From: Agrostemma githago
Lineage: Eukaryota > Streptophyta > Magnoliopsida > Caryophyllales > Caryophyllaceae
Reading direction: 5' to 3'
NCBI GenBank assembly: GCA_958450325.1
Contig: OY288243.1
Location: forward strand, 52,975,878 to 53,039,877
Length of the DNA: 64,000 nt
Shown: one piece after another, positions 36,098 to 48,398 of the stretch
Position numbering within the stretch: position 1 is the stretch's first letter
Layout of the letters: the number at the start of each line of letters is the position of its first letter
Translations under genes and position numbers: made by a program
The notes under the pieces: generated by a model
The model's database searches: none
What the model was told of the DNA's origin: nothing
What the model saw: only the letters and a program-made list of their open reading frames with translations

Positions 36098-36446
36098 GGT
36101 TACTTCAAAACAACAACATACACATGAGCCTTGATGCTCATACATCATAACAATACATAATAACAATAACGTTTATCCTTGAAACACATCTTAAGTCATT
36201 GCAAATATAATCCACTCAATTCAAAACATCATGCAATTCAAAATAAAATTCATATCATCACAACGAACCCATCCTGTATATTCAACCCTCTCTCGATCTC
36301 ACAACGAGTTACCGGGTCAAAACCAAAAGGGTCGGGGGTTGGTACAAGGACGTCTCCTCAACCAAAGATTTTTAGTGGGCTCCCAATGGTCTATCACCGG
36401 GGTTCATTTTAATTTCTATGTTCATTTATTACAGGCTCGAGATCGA
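36098..36446. other. 5' leader of B
   Basis: Noncoding leader between the gag start and the primer site. No gene seen. Confidence 0.5.
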
Positions 36447-36460
36447 TGGCTCTGATACCA
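36447..36460 (-). promoter_or_regulatory. Primer-binding site of B
   Basis: Minus strand TGGTATCAGAGCCA, complementary to initiator-Met tRNA 3' end, three bases after the LTR end. It looks unmutated. Confidence 0.9.
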
Positions 36461-36463
36461 CTT

Positions 36464-38339
36464 TGTAACACCCCCATTTACACAAGAGCCTTACCAAGAC
36501 ATTCCCGAGTAAATAAAGGTGTTACCATCTCGGCATGACCCGAGGTACTAGTCCCAACACAATCAATCCAACCAGAAACCAAATTTAAAATCAAAGTCCA
36601 ATTGTTCCAAATTACAACAAAAATTCCAAGAGTCAAAATGAATAATTCAAAACTAGAATCAAAGTATTAAGACGCAGCGAGAGATAAAATTAATCAATCG
36701 TCTAAGTATAGTCTGTCGTCGCTCAACCCACCCCGCTCAGGCATCCAAAATGTCGTCACAATACAATCTAACCTGCACGATTAACTGCTCCCCAAAAGGT
36801 CGAAAATACCAATTGGATCGTCACAGGCCCCCAATAAAATAGGGTACAGTTTAGACAAGGAAATCAAGGTCAGCAAAGCTGAGAAAGGAATAATCATACA
36901 GTTCAATAAAGTAATAGTTGAGTATGCGATAGGAAATTCTGATATCAATATACAATCACAATAATACGATTATTCCATGACCAAGATCTCAATGATCCCA
37001 TTCTTAATTCCAATCTCAATCTCCATTCCAAAACTCAATTTCCACAATAGAAACCACAATAGTAACAGGGGTCCCGTATTCATTAATGTGCACATCCCTC
37101 CTAAGGCCGACCCAAAGGAGGCGAATAACAAGGCAGGTTCGAGATCAACCGAACCTAGGTTACTTTTCTAGGTAACCTTCACGTTTCATGCGTGGGCCCG
37201 CAGGCACCAACACGGCCGTAGCCTCTCATATCATACTCCGTATCAGAATATCAATAATTCCAATTCATCACAATGTCTCATCATAATAATTCAACATAAT
37301 GCATATATGTTATCACAATGTCATTCATATACTCATGCTCAACATGTTATTCAACCAAAATATATTTATATAATAGTAAGGTTAAACCTTACCTAATCAG
37401 CAATTCACCACAGCGCAGGTAGCACGGTTCACCACGGAAACTCTACAAAGTCCGATCCTAATAAAATATTATATATATCTAAATTAATATCGATCCTAGC
37501 GTAATTAAATAATTACAGAACCAATATCGACCTAAGTAGACTATAAAAATGAAACCGATCCAACCTAACTAAAATGAGGTCAGCCCATCTAAATTACCAT
37601 TCCGACGACTAAGTAATACAGACACTACATGTGAGTATCTAACTAAGTACTCATCAACAACAACCTCAGAACAATATCGTTATCCGACAACTCAACAGAA
37701 TAGCACTGACCCGGTAGTAACATATGACATAAACATCAGCCCAACCCCGACAACAGAAACGGTACCACCAACCAATAACAACCGTACAACAACACCAGCC
37801 GACAATAACACCCACACTAACCCAAACAACAGTACAGTACACGACACATTCAACTGACTAACCCTACAACAATACTAAAACGACGACCGCAAGCGACGAC
37901 AAAATTATATGTAAATAACCCGTAACAACAATAACAACGAATTGACAACAATCCCGACAACAACGACACGACAAAGACAATAATATCGAGCCTATAATCA
38001 TACCTTAAGGTCAACGACGATTAAGACTCTACGCGGGCAGAGACACGGTGGTGGGTGGTGCGATCTGTGCCCGGCGCTGATGATAGATGGGGTCTTATAA
38101 TAGACACAAGAACGTGAAATTACAGGAAGGAGAGGATGTGCGAGAGGTGGAAGACGATGATAGAATGAAGGGGGCGGATGAGTGTGGGTTATAATACGGA
38201 GAGTTCGTAGAGGCTTAAACCTAAATTCAAATAAAGGAAAATGAGGGGTGTGGTTATACGCATGAGTACATACTCCACCTCTTCAATATTATTATAATAT
38301 TATTATTACCATTATTATATTGTTATTAGTGTTGTTATG

Positions 38340-38390
<51 letters not shown>

Positions 38391-38724
38391 GAGGGTCATA
38401 ATAGTTTGACTCGGTTTTAGTATAACGATTATATAGAACGAGACACCCGGTTTGACTTGACTTGACTCGGTTTAACTTATATATAAGTCACGGGTATTAC
38501 AATCTACCCTCCTTATAAAGAACTTCGTCCCAAAGTTCAGAACATCGACATAACGCCACTTCCTAATTCCATCAAGTCCCCACCCTCTAGTCCAATTTAT
38601 CACATTCTTCGCTATTGTCTATCATTCACCCAACACCATTCTTAACCATATACATTAGTAACACATGAAATAAGGTAATACTACTTAGTAATTTAAAGCA
38701 TGAGTCAGAACACGAGGTGTGACA
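36464..38724 (-). repeat. Right (5') LTR of B
   Basis: 2261 bp, TGTAACACCCCC to GGTGTGACA. Contains the ATT microsatellite without insert. Short ORFs in it are also found, differently broken, in the left LTR and are not genes. Confidence 0.9.
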
Positions 38725-38746
38725 GCAGTGATGCTCTAATACCAAT

Positions 38747-41666
38747 TGTAATCCCCTAGAAATTCTAATGCGATATAGTGGCGGAAGCACTGTAGAGTCG
38801 GGATTAAAACACACTGTAACTGTGTCTTAGTAAAATTAGAATGGTAAAGTCAAACAATAGGCCATAAATAAAAATGGCCAAAATTTAAAACAATCCATAA
38901 AAGGGTTTGAACAATCCATTTAAACAAGCAGGATCCACAACTGCTCCCGGAAACACGTATACCTGCCATGATAAAACATAACAGCCACAATCAGTGGGGA
39001 GCAACGTCAACGTTTTCCCAGCCGTATAATAGGATTTTAAAACTGTAATTACTTCTATAAAAAAAATAGTAAAAACGGAAAACAGTAAAACATCATAATA
39101 AAAATAAGCTTTCAGTGAAAAACTTCACGTATTGAAATAATATAATAAAAATGAGTTTTCTGGAGAAAACATAAAACATTGCCAACCTGCAAATCAAGTT
39201 ATATCGATAATAATAAAATTAGTCAAAATGGCGTTATGGATAGGATTAGCGTAAAATCTAGACTTTCACTAGGATAATACTAGAAACCAGATTCGAGAAC
39301 CGTAGACTTAACTCATAACAGAATCCAGTCTCTAACTAGGCAACTCAACTATAACAGGACTGCGTGCAGCGAGGTCCTGGTTTAAGTAGTGCACACCTCT
39401 CCTGGATACAAACCATATCCAGTTCAACCCGACGCGACTTACACGATGCGATATCTAAGTTTAAGTTAAAAGTACACTCTCCTGAACACAAACCATGCTC
39501 AGTTCAACAACCAATGTGCCCCATAAAGACACAACAGCCTTACAGTTGATGGCAAAAACGTACATCCCAGGTTATATTACTCTAAACCCACACTTGTCCT
39601 TATCACAAAACTCCAAAACATAGCCATTATCGATATTTAGAAAGATATAATCACTATGAATAATAAGAGAACAAAAGGGAGTAACCATCATATTCCGAAA
39701 GAGGATACTTTCTATTTTAGAACAATTCTACTTTTAGAAACTTCTATTTTTAGAAACTTTACTAAAAATAACATCATATCGAAATAGCGAAAATATTAAT
39801 TTATACTAATTCAACATTTTTAGTAAACGATATAGATTTATAAAACTAGTACTTTCGGCCTAATGATATTAATTATCAAAGTGATAGAATTTAGGTTTAT
39901 GAAATCATTAAAATATCTTACAAGTGTTTATAAAATGAATAAAAATGTCTTAAACATATTTATACTACTAATCATGGTATTTTAAAAAGTTACAAAGTTA
40001 AAATTCTTTAATTATTATTAGTTTTGAAAATACGATTATAAATAGGATTTTACGGCAAATGTCAAATTAAATCTTTTAAAGTCTTTTATTTAATTAAACC
40101 ATTGAATATATTTGGAGTATGTTAGGGGATGATTTAACTCTTGAAGTTTCAGATTTATATATACTTTCAAAATTTCTGGAAAAATAAATCTTCTAGGTAA
40201 AAAGAAGCATTTTAACGATAAATCGTAATTTGTCCAAAAATCAATATTTATTAAATAAAGACTTTAATAAATAATACAAAAATTACATAAATAGCTAAAA
40301 TATATTTATGGACATTCTGTGCAGAAAACAAAATTTTCCAAAATCTTTAAACTAGGTTTTTAAAGGATTTTCTCATTAATCGTCTAATCTCGACAATAAC
40401 GATTAATAAAAATAATAATTACAAAACGATTTACGTATTAATATCAAAAAATTATCATTAAACTTAAAAATCATGATTTTCCATAATCTACCAATTTTCC
40501 AGATTTTCAAAATTTCAGATTTAATAAATTCCGTTAAAATCGTCTTTAAAACCCGTTTTCACAATTAACAATTCCATTAACAAAACCTATCGTTCCTAAC
40601 ATTTTATTAAAGCACTAAAAATCATAAAATTTCTTTTTATTATGAAATCATAAGAATCATAATTTTTTTCCAGATTTAAACAAAAGACCAGAAATCGAGA
40701 ATTTAAACCACAAACACGGTTTTAACGATAAACGATGATTTAAAGTGATTAATTAGTTCACCCACTTAATGATGATAAACGATGATTTTAAAGTGACTTA
40801 ACGAAAGGATCGGAAGAAGGATTAATTCGACGATGAAAACGAGACGATTATGACTCGAATTGGAGCAAGAATCAGCCTAGAATTGCTGGAGTATGTCACG
40901 GTTTTGGGAAAGAGGAAGGAGTATTTTTTTGTTGTTTATCAAAAAAAATGAATGTAAGAAATGGATGGTTTCTTATGAATGAATGCAAATAATTTTTTGA
41001 TGAAAACAAGGGGAGGCTTAGGCTAAATGCACCAGCCAAATAAAGAGCATGGGGCATGAAGAGTTTGTGCATGAGTGATCCAATTTAATGGTTGTGAAAA
41101 ATTATCTAATTTCTTTAATCGTTTTCATAAAATGAAAGGTTATAAAAAAAATGTAATGGGTGTGTCACAAGGGGGGTGTGTAGGTCCAAAACATGGGGAA
41201 AAGGTCTCAAATAATTTTTAAGTTGATAAATAGAACGATCGTAAATAGTTAAAGGTATTTCCAAGCAATTCGTGTAAACGTCACGATAGAAAATAATTAT
41301 TTACGAGACTTCGTAATAAAATCTTTAAATGATAAATTTTCATAAATAAAAATACTTTCTTAGTTAGAAATATTATATAAACGTGTTTGGACATTTTTTG
41401 AAAAATAAATAACTCAAATCCAAGCTTCAAAAACTAGTTCGTAGAAAAATGAGATTCTTCCTGAAATAAATGAATAGTTTGAAATGAAAGCTTAATAAAT
41501 AGATTTAGAAGAATTAAAATCTTTTAAAATAAAAATAAATATTATTTGACTTGAAAATAAAATAAAGCTTAGAAAAATGATGAAACAGAAGGCCGAAACG
41601 TGACAGAGTTATGACAAAGTCATAACGAAAAGGATAAAACGCTAGAAAAAAATAGCGGGTGTTACA
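38747..41666 (-). repeat. LTR of A, full length (2920 bp), outer 5' LTR
   Basis: TGTAATCCCC to GGGTGTTACA. The left neighbour is the interior end with primer site (38733-38744). The right neighbour ACTTGCAGTC is not a polypurine tract, so the A array ends here. The partner of a target duplication would be left of the window. Confidence 0.9.
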
Positions 41667-43442
41667 ACTTGCAGTCTTCGGAAACTAAAATTTCTACTTT
41701 CCAAAAAAACAAGATGCTAATCAAGTATTAATCCAACGAGAAGCAAATTGTCATAAAATAGAAGCGGACAATCTTACCAAATCATTGTCCTCCGCATCAT
41801 CATCGTCAGATTCAAATCGAGCATGCTTTGGAGGTACCTCAAACTTAACTGCTACATTGAACGTATCTGAAAAATCAACAAGGACATATATTATGAGTAG
41901 TACATTAGTATGTCATCAACATACCAGCAAAGCAATCTACAATCTCGTTCTGAGCCCCGATTCAATAAAAGAAAAGGTAATTTGATGTGTAAGATTCAGT
42001 AGAATTACAAAACGTAAGATCCATACAACGATCAGCAATTTGGATGTATACCTTTTCTCCGGTTTTGCTATCATGCAACGTTTTTCCTCATGAAATAAGC
42101 CTCACACATTCAGTTCGTAATCGCTCACCTTCACCAACTCGATTTCTCAAATCACGTACCTATATATTATGTGCGAAACAAAACAGATTCAAATACTAAC
42201 ATTCATACACCCTTTCCGATTCCAGAAAACTTAATCCCTATACCAAACCAAACCATTGAATAGAGTTTACCATTGATAAAAGCAGCAGAAATAGGGTGAA
42301 ACTGAGGCAGTAAAGTCCGCCAAGATCAGCTAGAACGCTCACTGCACATTCAAATGTCATACTGTATATAAATGTGTTTACCAACAAGAATTTCACTGTA
42401 ATAAGTTTAAGATAAACTGCTGAATCTAAGACTTACTTACCAGGACCGGGATACTTCTTGTCATCAATTTCGACGAAATATTGTGAAGCCGATACTCGTC
42501 ATGCTAAAAGAATTACAGGATCATAAGTTCATTGATGGGAAATCTTAAACCAAGAACAGTACAAATTAGCCTTAGAACAACGCAAAATTACGTAATTAAA
42601 CAACGGTCTTACACGATAATTACTCGGAAAAGTGAAAACAGTAAGGGAAGTAACAATAAGTAGTAATAATAAGAATACTATAAAGAGGAGAAGATTTAGG
42701 CTTCGAACGACGAGCAGATCATTGTTGTTAGTTGTTTCTTCTTCTTATCAATTTCACCACTAGATTGCTGCTGCTGTTGTTGAAATTGATGATGTCGTTC
42801 AACAACAGTTAACTCCATAACTAAAAAACCACTTCAATTCCAGCTTAAAAAAATCTGCAAATTGATTGGAACTAAAAACAACAAAACCCTAAAATTAGAA
42901 TGACTCAAAAGTAAATCAATCAATCGATTGTAACTAAGAAAATCAATCAATCGATTCAATTTTGAGAAACGCTAATAGAAGCGGAGGTTTGAAGGTTGAA
43001 GAAGAAGATGTCGAAGTTGTTGATGATGACGATAATGGTTGAGGTAGTGAGCTGTAGTATGAAGATGATTTATCTCCGCCATCGTCGGAACCACCAGAGG
43101 CGGCGGATCTTCACTTCATTTTGGTCGTCGCTGCCGCCGTGAGTGGCAACGATGACTCCATTGACGACGCGAAAGCTGGAAATTGAAGAAATTTTGATTT
43201 CTCAATAGTTGTGTTTTTGAGTAGGGTGAAGAGTGGAAGATTAAATATAAAACCCTACTTCTATTCATATTCTATATACCCATTTCTATAATTTATAGAC
43301 ATGGGTTATTTATTTTGACCTATGTATATTCTCCTTTATATACATGGCTTTATTCAATACCCTATGTCTATTAGAAATAGATGTAGGTTATTTTCTAACC
43401 TATGCCTATTAGGTGATGTCTATGACCAGTTTTGTAGTAGTG
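41667..43442 (-). mobile_element. Right end of a CACTA-like element ('CACTA-1') with gene-like exons
   Basis: Ends TTTGTAGTAGTG at 43431-43442, the inverse of a CACTACTACAAA terminus, with subterminal CCTATGTCTAT-type repeats at about 43260-43425. On the minus strand there are exon-like pieces. One starts with ATG near 42815 (MELTVVERHHQFQQQQQQS, then IDKKKK). Another, upstream of about 42445, ends before GTAAGTAAG. Others give LRTECVRLIS and KTGEKVYIQIADRCMDL (about 42115-42010) and VKFEVPPKHARFESDDDD (about 41865-41800). They look like parts of one intron-bearing gene of unknown identity, possibly captured. The left end is not in the window. Confidence 0.55.
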
Positions 43443-46075
43443 AGACTCGAGCGTACCATTGACAACCTCCTCGTAATTGTCCTAAGGATCCTCTCCTTCA
43501 CAGAAACCTGGCGACACGAAGCCACCTTCAAAACTACCCTCATCCTCGTACCCTCCTATACTCTCAGCACGAGGTCTCCCACTAAGACTCTCGCCCCCTA
43601 GACTGAGGTCAACACTTTCTAATTCATCGTCCAAGTAACTAGCATCACGTAAGTCTTCCACAATTGTGCGTACCTGCTTGAAGAAACCAGGATTGTGTTG
43701 TCCCTCGCCCTTTTCCAAATTGCGTACCAACCTCAATGGCGGGGATGTTCTGGATAGTTTGCCTCAACCGCTCGACCAATGAAACAACTTCGTCGACATA
43801 CCTGAGGACATCTGGATCCTCCCAGAATTGTTGAGACGATGGGTGTTAACTTGGAGCTTTCAGGTTCCTCGTCGCTATGTCCTTTACAGTTGAGGCAGCA
43901 TCCTTACAGCACATGCAAAAGGCAAGCGCGCTCCTCTGGAACTTCAGGAAAAACTCATTGTTGGCCTATAAATTAGTCAAAGACAAATCATTAGTTCAGT
44001 TAGACAACGAGTGTCAAGGTGCGTGATCCTACAACATAATTACATACTGTGACTATACAATACAACACTAAGTGTGAGTATAGATCTTCAAGTATCTGAC
44101 TATACAGCAGAATGGTTGTACAAGCCACGTGATTCCACAGGACAATGAGCGTGATTATTCAGCACATTGAGTATGACTATACGTCTTCAAGTGACTAACT
44201 GTACAGCACAATGTTTGTACAAGCCGCATGATTCTACAAGACAATTAGTGTGAGTATACATCATTCTGAGTGTGACTATACATCTTCAAATGTGCGACTA
44301 TAATGCATAAGGATTGGACAAGCCGTGTGATTCTACAATATAAAGAGTGTGACTATACAGCATACTGAGTGTGACTAAGCATCTTAAAGTGTGTGAATAC
44401 AGAATAATGAATGTACTAAATGGGTGTGACTATACAATTGAAAGTGTGTGATCTTACGACATAATGAGTGTGATACTACAACATAATGATCGTGACTATT
44501 TAACTTCAAGTGTATGACACTGATATACAGTAACATTAAATGGTTTATAAACACAGGTGCGCAGTAAATTATGTAATGTCGCAGTTGATTTAGTCATAGT
44601 CAAGCAAACAATTGAAAACTGTCACCCTCAATTTACGGTATAAATAGTGGCTGCGAGATAACTTACGTCCGTGGCTCTGGCCTTCAGTTGATCGCCGCTC
44701 TCGATCCTTGACGTTAGAGGGAGCCCTTCGCGTGTAATATTACCCTTACACGCTATTCTTTCGGGACTAGAACGCTGTCTGTCAGAGTGCAGAGTTATAG
44801 CCTGCAAACCCTCGTCACCCGTACCTCACATGTACGTCGGTACTATACCTTGGAACGCAACTGATTCCCCAGTGAACCCATCGCCAGTTCCCCGTCCAGA
44901 CGCTCGCTTATCCTCCGCGCATCCCAACGCCTGATCAACAGGATGTCGTATTTGCAAGTCTCGCTACGGAAATCATAGCATTGGAAGTAGGCAATCATGA
45001 GAACTGGGATGCATCCCCGGAGGCAATTAGGTTGTTTACTGAAGTCACGCGTCTCCTTACCCGCGTGCACCAGCTCTGGCAGCACTAAAGTGCAGCAGTC
45101 TTGTTGTCGAATTAATTCCACGTCCTCCACTGCGGCCAGGAGGCTGAGGTCGAGTGAGTTGTTTTTAGTAGGCGTGAGGAGTGACGACAATGCCAACAAG
45201 TTGAACCTGCGTACAAAGTCGTCGTCCGCGGTATCAGTTTCCAGTAAATATCTATAAACGCACCCTAAACCAATCGGTCTGCCGGCTTTGGCCACGTCAA
45301 ACTGCTCCCTTCAACTATTCTTCAACCTGATCACATGAGAGGAATCTTCCCCTTTTTGGTTTTTCGTTCCGATTATGCTCACCGACCGAGGTCCAAAAGA
45401 TATTTGGAAGCAATTGTGAACATCGTACTTTGACACCGTGAATGCCTCCTGATGTGAGGCGCGGAAAATATGGCACCCGTCAGAGAACACACAAAGGAAC
45501 ATAAGCGCGTGCTCTAGGGGGAACGAACCGAACCTCAACTCCAACAGCCCACCAAACCCCACATCACGTACTCTTTCTTTCTGCTCAGCCATCAATTTCG
45601 AAATAACTGTGTACAACCGCCTAGGCCTACAATTAACATTCGGCGGACCTCTTTGTTCACAAGTCATCACTGACCTCGTTTTCACTACTGGAGGATCTCG
45701 TGGTTGTTCTCTCTTCCTCTTACCCCCAGACTTTGGAGCGGTTGTATTCGGTATGCGCACAACAATGTGCTGTCCATTGACGTGGTCGACCTTCTTCCCA
45801 CTGCCCTTCTCACCAATTTGCGTCTTCCCCACACACTTCTTGCCAACGATGTGGTCGCCTACGGTATCTTCCACGACCTTCTTCTTCCTATTGCCCTTCT
45901 CACCAAAAAAAAAATATCCCCACACCCTTCTCGCCAACGACGTGCTCGCCCGCTGTATCAAACAAGACCTTCTTCTTCCCACTCCCCTTCTCTCCAACGA
46001 CGTGGTTGGCTGCTGTCTCTTCCACAACTTTTTCTTACCGCCCTTCTTACGAACAATACTCTTCCCACAAGCCAT
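43443..46075 (-). pseudogene. DUF1985/plant-mobile-domain-like transposon protein gene, three exons visible, broken
   Basis: ATG at 46075. Exon 1 (46075-44849) encodes a Lys/Arg-rich N-terminus with imperfect repeats of about 30 residues (FGEKGNRKKKVVEDTVGDHI). It is followed by VRDVGFGGLLELRFGSFPL and SKYDVHNCFQISFGP, the pattern of plant transposon-borne DUF1985/PMD proteins often linked to Ulp1-like proteases. Exon 2 is 44801-44667 and exon 3 starts at 43965; all junctions are GT/AG and phase 0. Breaks: TGA at 45313-45311, TAA at 43848-43846, a frameshift near 43740, and truncation at 43442 by CACTA-1. The part 43736-43482 is acidic. The protease domain, if any, is not in the window. Function is unknown. 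Confidence 0.65.
43968..44660. repeat. Degenerate GTGTGACTATACAAC-type repeats, intron copy
   Basis: About twenty imperfect units of roughly 20-22 bp, such as GAGTGTGACTATACAGCATA and GTGTGTGATTCTACAATATA. They fill the intron between exons 2 and 3 of the minus-strand gene. They are clearly related to the set at 46084-46520. Confidence 0.8.
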
Positions 46076-46083
46076 TTCGCTGC

Positions 46084-46520
46084 AATAACAACATGCCTAA
46101 TGAGTGTGACTGTACAACTAAGAATGCGACTAAAATGAGTGTACAACATAAAGTGTTACTATACAACTTCAACTGTGTGATTCTACAACATAACGATTGT
46201 GACTATACAACTTCAATCGTGTGACTCTACAACATAAGAAGTGTGACTATACAACCTAATCTATGTGCCTATACAACTTCAACCGTGGGACTATACAGTA
46301 TAATATGTGTGACTATACAACATAATCTGTGTGACTATACAACTAAAACCGCCAAATGAAAAAAAACATATAGTTAATTATACTTCAATCATCACTAGCA
46401 AACTCACGTCCATGATTAGAACGATGATTGCACCCACTAATCAGTGCAAGAATGAGTGCGACTCTACAACTTAATGAGTGTAACTATACAATATCACCTC
46501 AGCAACTATACAACTAAAAC
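46084..46520. repeat. Degenerate GTGTGACTATACAAC-type repeats, upstream copy
   Basis: Same motif family (GAGTGTGACTGTACAACTAA, GTGTGACTATACAACATAAT), starting ten bases upstream of the ATG at 46075. They occupy the presumed promoter or 5' leader. A role as subterminal transposase-binding repeats is possible. Confidence 0.8.
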
Positions 46521-47298
46521 CACATAGTCAATCATACAATGGAAAATAAAAGCCATACAGTTAATTATACTTCGATCATCATTAGCAAAGTCATAATCAC
46601 AATTAGAAAGATGATTATGGGAACTTGAACATGAAAAAATCAGATGACTGTACACACTCATCGGCCTAAAAAAATAGCATTATATGAACTTCAACAGGAA
46701 AATATCAGGTCATTACATCAATAATTTTAGGGTTAGGGAGGGATTCAGACTATATATGCTAAAACATTACATCAACAAATAAATAAAAAAATTACACATG
46801 ATTATATCCTATACAAAAGGTTAGAGAGAGATTCAAATAATTTTAGGGTTTAACCACTAGAACGACGATCAAAGTTTATGCATGAACATACCTTGGTATG
46901 ATGATCGGAGTTACTGACGAAGTATGTTGTATTAAAAACGGAGTATGATCGGAGTTGTTGATGGAGTATGATCGGAGTTATTGATGGAGCTTATTTGATG
47001 GGGTTTTGTTAGAGAGAGATTTTAGTTGTTTGATGGAATGAGAGTGTGGTTGAGAAATGAATTCAAAAGGAGGGGATTGGGAAGGGTAATAGGTGGGATA
47101 ATAGATGAGGGAATTGATGACAATGATTGATTTGGGTGAGAGGATCGGAAGGTTGATGCGCGATGTTTGGCAGACGTCATGTCAGTCTTCCCTTTTTTTA
47201 AAATTGAAGCTCATCAATCCATCCATCTTTAGATGGATGGAGGGCCAAGATGAAGACTAAGGGACTTCAAAGAAGTTAGTAACTTCCCTGAAGCCACC
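46521..47298. other. Upstream noncoding part of CACTA-2
   Basis: AT-rich. Contains short direct repeats (GGAGTATGATCGGAGTT at about 46940-46985). No gene. Confidence 0.5.
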
Positions 47299-47317
47299 TC
47301 TCTCTCTCTCTCTCTCT

Positions 47318-47376
<59 letters not shown>
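47299..47376. repeat. CT and TA microsatellites
   Basis: A CT run (about 47299-47319) followed by a TA run of some 27 units (about 47322-47376). The ORF crossing it is an artefact. Confidence 0.95.
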
Positions 47377-47378
<2 letters not shown>

Positions 47379-47886
47379 ATGTTTATGAGTTTGCTGGTTT
47401 CTTACAAAGAGGCAAAGACACCATTTAACTCTATTAGATGATTTGTTAACTTGTATAAGAAACCATTTATCTTGTAAACATGACGTTTTTCTCTCGAACC
47501 AAAAAAACCATATATCTCTTAAAACTGGTTTATAAGCTTTACTCAAAGAAACCAATTTTTGGAGATGGTCTCTTAGTCTATGACACCTTTGAGTTGGAGA
47601 CCATGTCCAAAATGGTGTCTTAGGCCATTTTTTAATGGTGTCTTAGGCAATTATTGTAGTAGTGAACCACGTCTCGATCGATTCTAACGGAAACATTGAT
47701 GTCCCCACATCTGTCTAGTACAATTCAAATCTTCAATCGAATCGAGGTCCGACACATCGCTCCGAACACTAGATCGGATCGGCCCCTAGGAGGCGAGGCG
47801 CCCCAGATGATGGGCCATGTGGGTGGCCGCTGCGACCGGTCCCTGCGCACACCCGCGCGGGCAGCGGTGTGGACGAGCGTCCACAG

Positions 47887-47904
47887 TTTGGCGACTTTGT
47901 TGGA
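47887..47904 (+). promoter_or_regulatory. Primer-binding-site-like sequence of C
   Basis: TTTGGCGACTTTGTTGGA directly after the LTR end at 47885. The related sequence TGGCGACTCTGCTGGGGA is common after the 5' LTR of plant Ty3/gypsy elements. The matching tRNA was not determined. Confidence 0.5.
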
Positions 47905-48393
47905 GATTTGCAAACAAGTTTCCAGCGGTGGTGTAACTCGAATGAGGTCGGTGAAGCCCATTTCCTAGTTCCTTTATTGTGGTAACTACAGGTTTTGGCC
48001 TTAAAATGCCCACCCTAACTGATTTTAGGACAAATCGACCTTATCGCGGTAAGGTTCTTGGACCGAACCCACGAGGAGACCCTCGATTGACGTTCTGGCC
48101 GTTCAAGGTAGTCACGCATTCCGTGAATATGCAAAGTGATCTGATCTAAGAAAACGGGACGACGCTCACTTCCCCTGGTGACCCGTTGTCACCTAAGCAA
48201 AGACTCTTCCTGGGCGGCAGCCTACCCGTGTCTGCATCCTGCATGAGTGTATGCCTTCCTAGTTATGTGTAGCGTGTTGTGACAACCCGAATAAAACATT
48301 AAAATCCGGATTCAACCACGACAACATATTCAACTACACCCAAACTCTGCTTTCGAAAAGTCATCTCTCTTTTAAAAACTCACTTTTCGCACT
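47905..48393. other. Leader of C, first part
   Basis: Noncoding and moderately GC-rich; no gene seen. Confidence 0.4.
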
Positions 48394-48398
48394 GTTAC

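Larger units (their letters stand above)
31669..38724 (-). mobile_element. Element B: complete gag-only LTR retrotransposon (TR-GAG-like), minus orientation
   Basis: LTRs begin TGTAACACCCCC and end GGTGTGACA on the plus strand: 31669-34231 (2563 bp) and 36464-38724 (2261 bp). The 5-bp flanks are ACAGT (31664-31668) and GCAGT (38725-38729); the uninterrupted site in other A copies reads GGAGCAGTGACG. The interior is only 2232 bp and holds one gag gene, a primer site and a polypurine tract. Large LTRs, gag but no usable pol, and a true target duplication make this a non-autonomous element that must have been mobilised in trans. Confidence 0.9.
14609..41666 (-). mobile_element. LARD-like non-autonomous LTR retrotransposon array ('A'), minus orientation
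   Basis: Repeated LTRs of about 2.9 kb begin TGTAATCCCC and end GGGTGTTACA on the plus strand (TGTAACACCC...GGGGATTACA in element orientation). They alternate with internal regions of about 3.0 kb that hold no ORF of note. On the left side of each LTR the minus strand reads TGGTATCAGAGC (initiator-Met tRNA primer site) or a mutated form; on the right is a polypurine tract (minus strand GTGGGGAGGAT). Long LTRs, long noncoding interior, primer site and polypurine tract are the definition of a LARD. Order: LTR end (14609-15150), interior, LTR, partial interior, LTR, interior, LTR stump, LTR (38747-41666). The hAT and element B are inserted in it. Confidence 0.8.
43446..47664 (-). mobile_element. 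Second CACTA-like element ('CACTA-2'), right part
   Basis: Right terminus TTATTGTAGTAGTG ends at 47664, preceded by subterminal GGTGTCTTAGGC-type repeats (about 47560-47650). After it the sequence AACCACGTCTCGATCGATTC continues as the interior of a C-family LTR, so the element sits inside that LTR; a 3-bp duplication AAC is expected. Its gene is cut on the left by the end of CACTA-1 at 43442. No CACTA transposase was seen. Assignment to CACTA rests on the terminus only. Confidence 0.5.

Noticed and set aside
41667..43442. Functional host gene
   Set aside because: Exons are short and interrupted, the left part is cut by the A array, and the segment lies inside a transposon terminus.
47229..47555. 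ORF with a Tyr-Ile repeat on the minus strand
   Set aside because: It runs through CT and TA microsatellites in the CACTA-2 end region.
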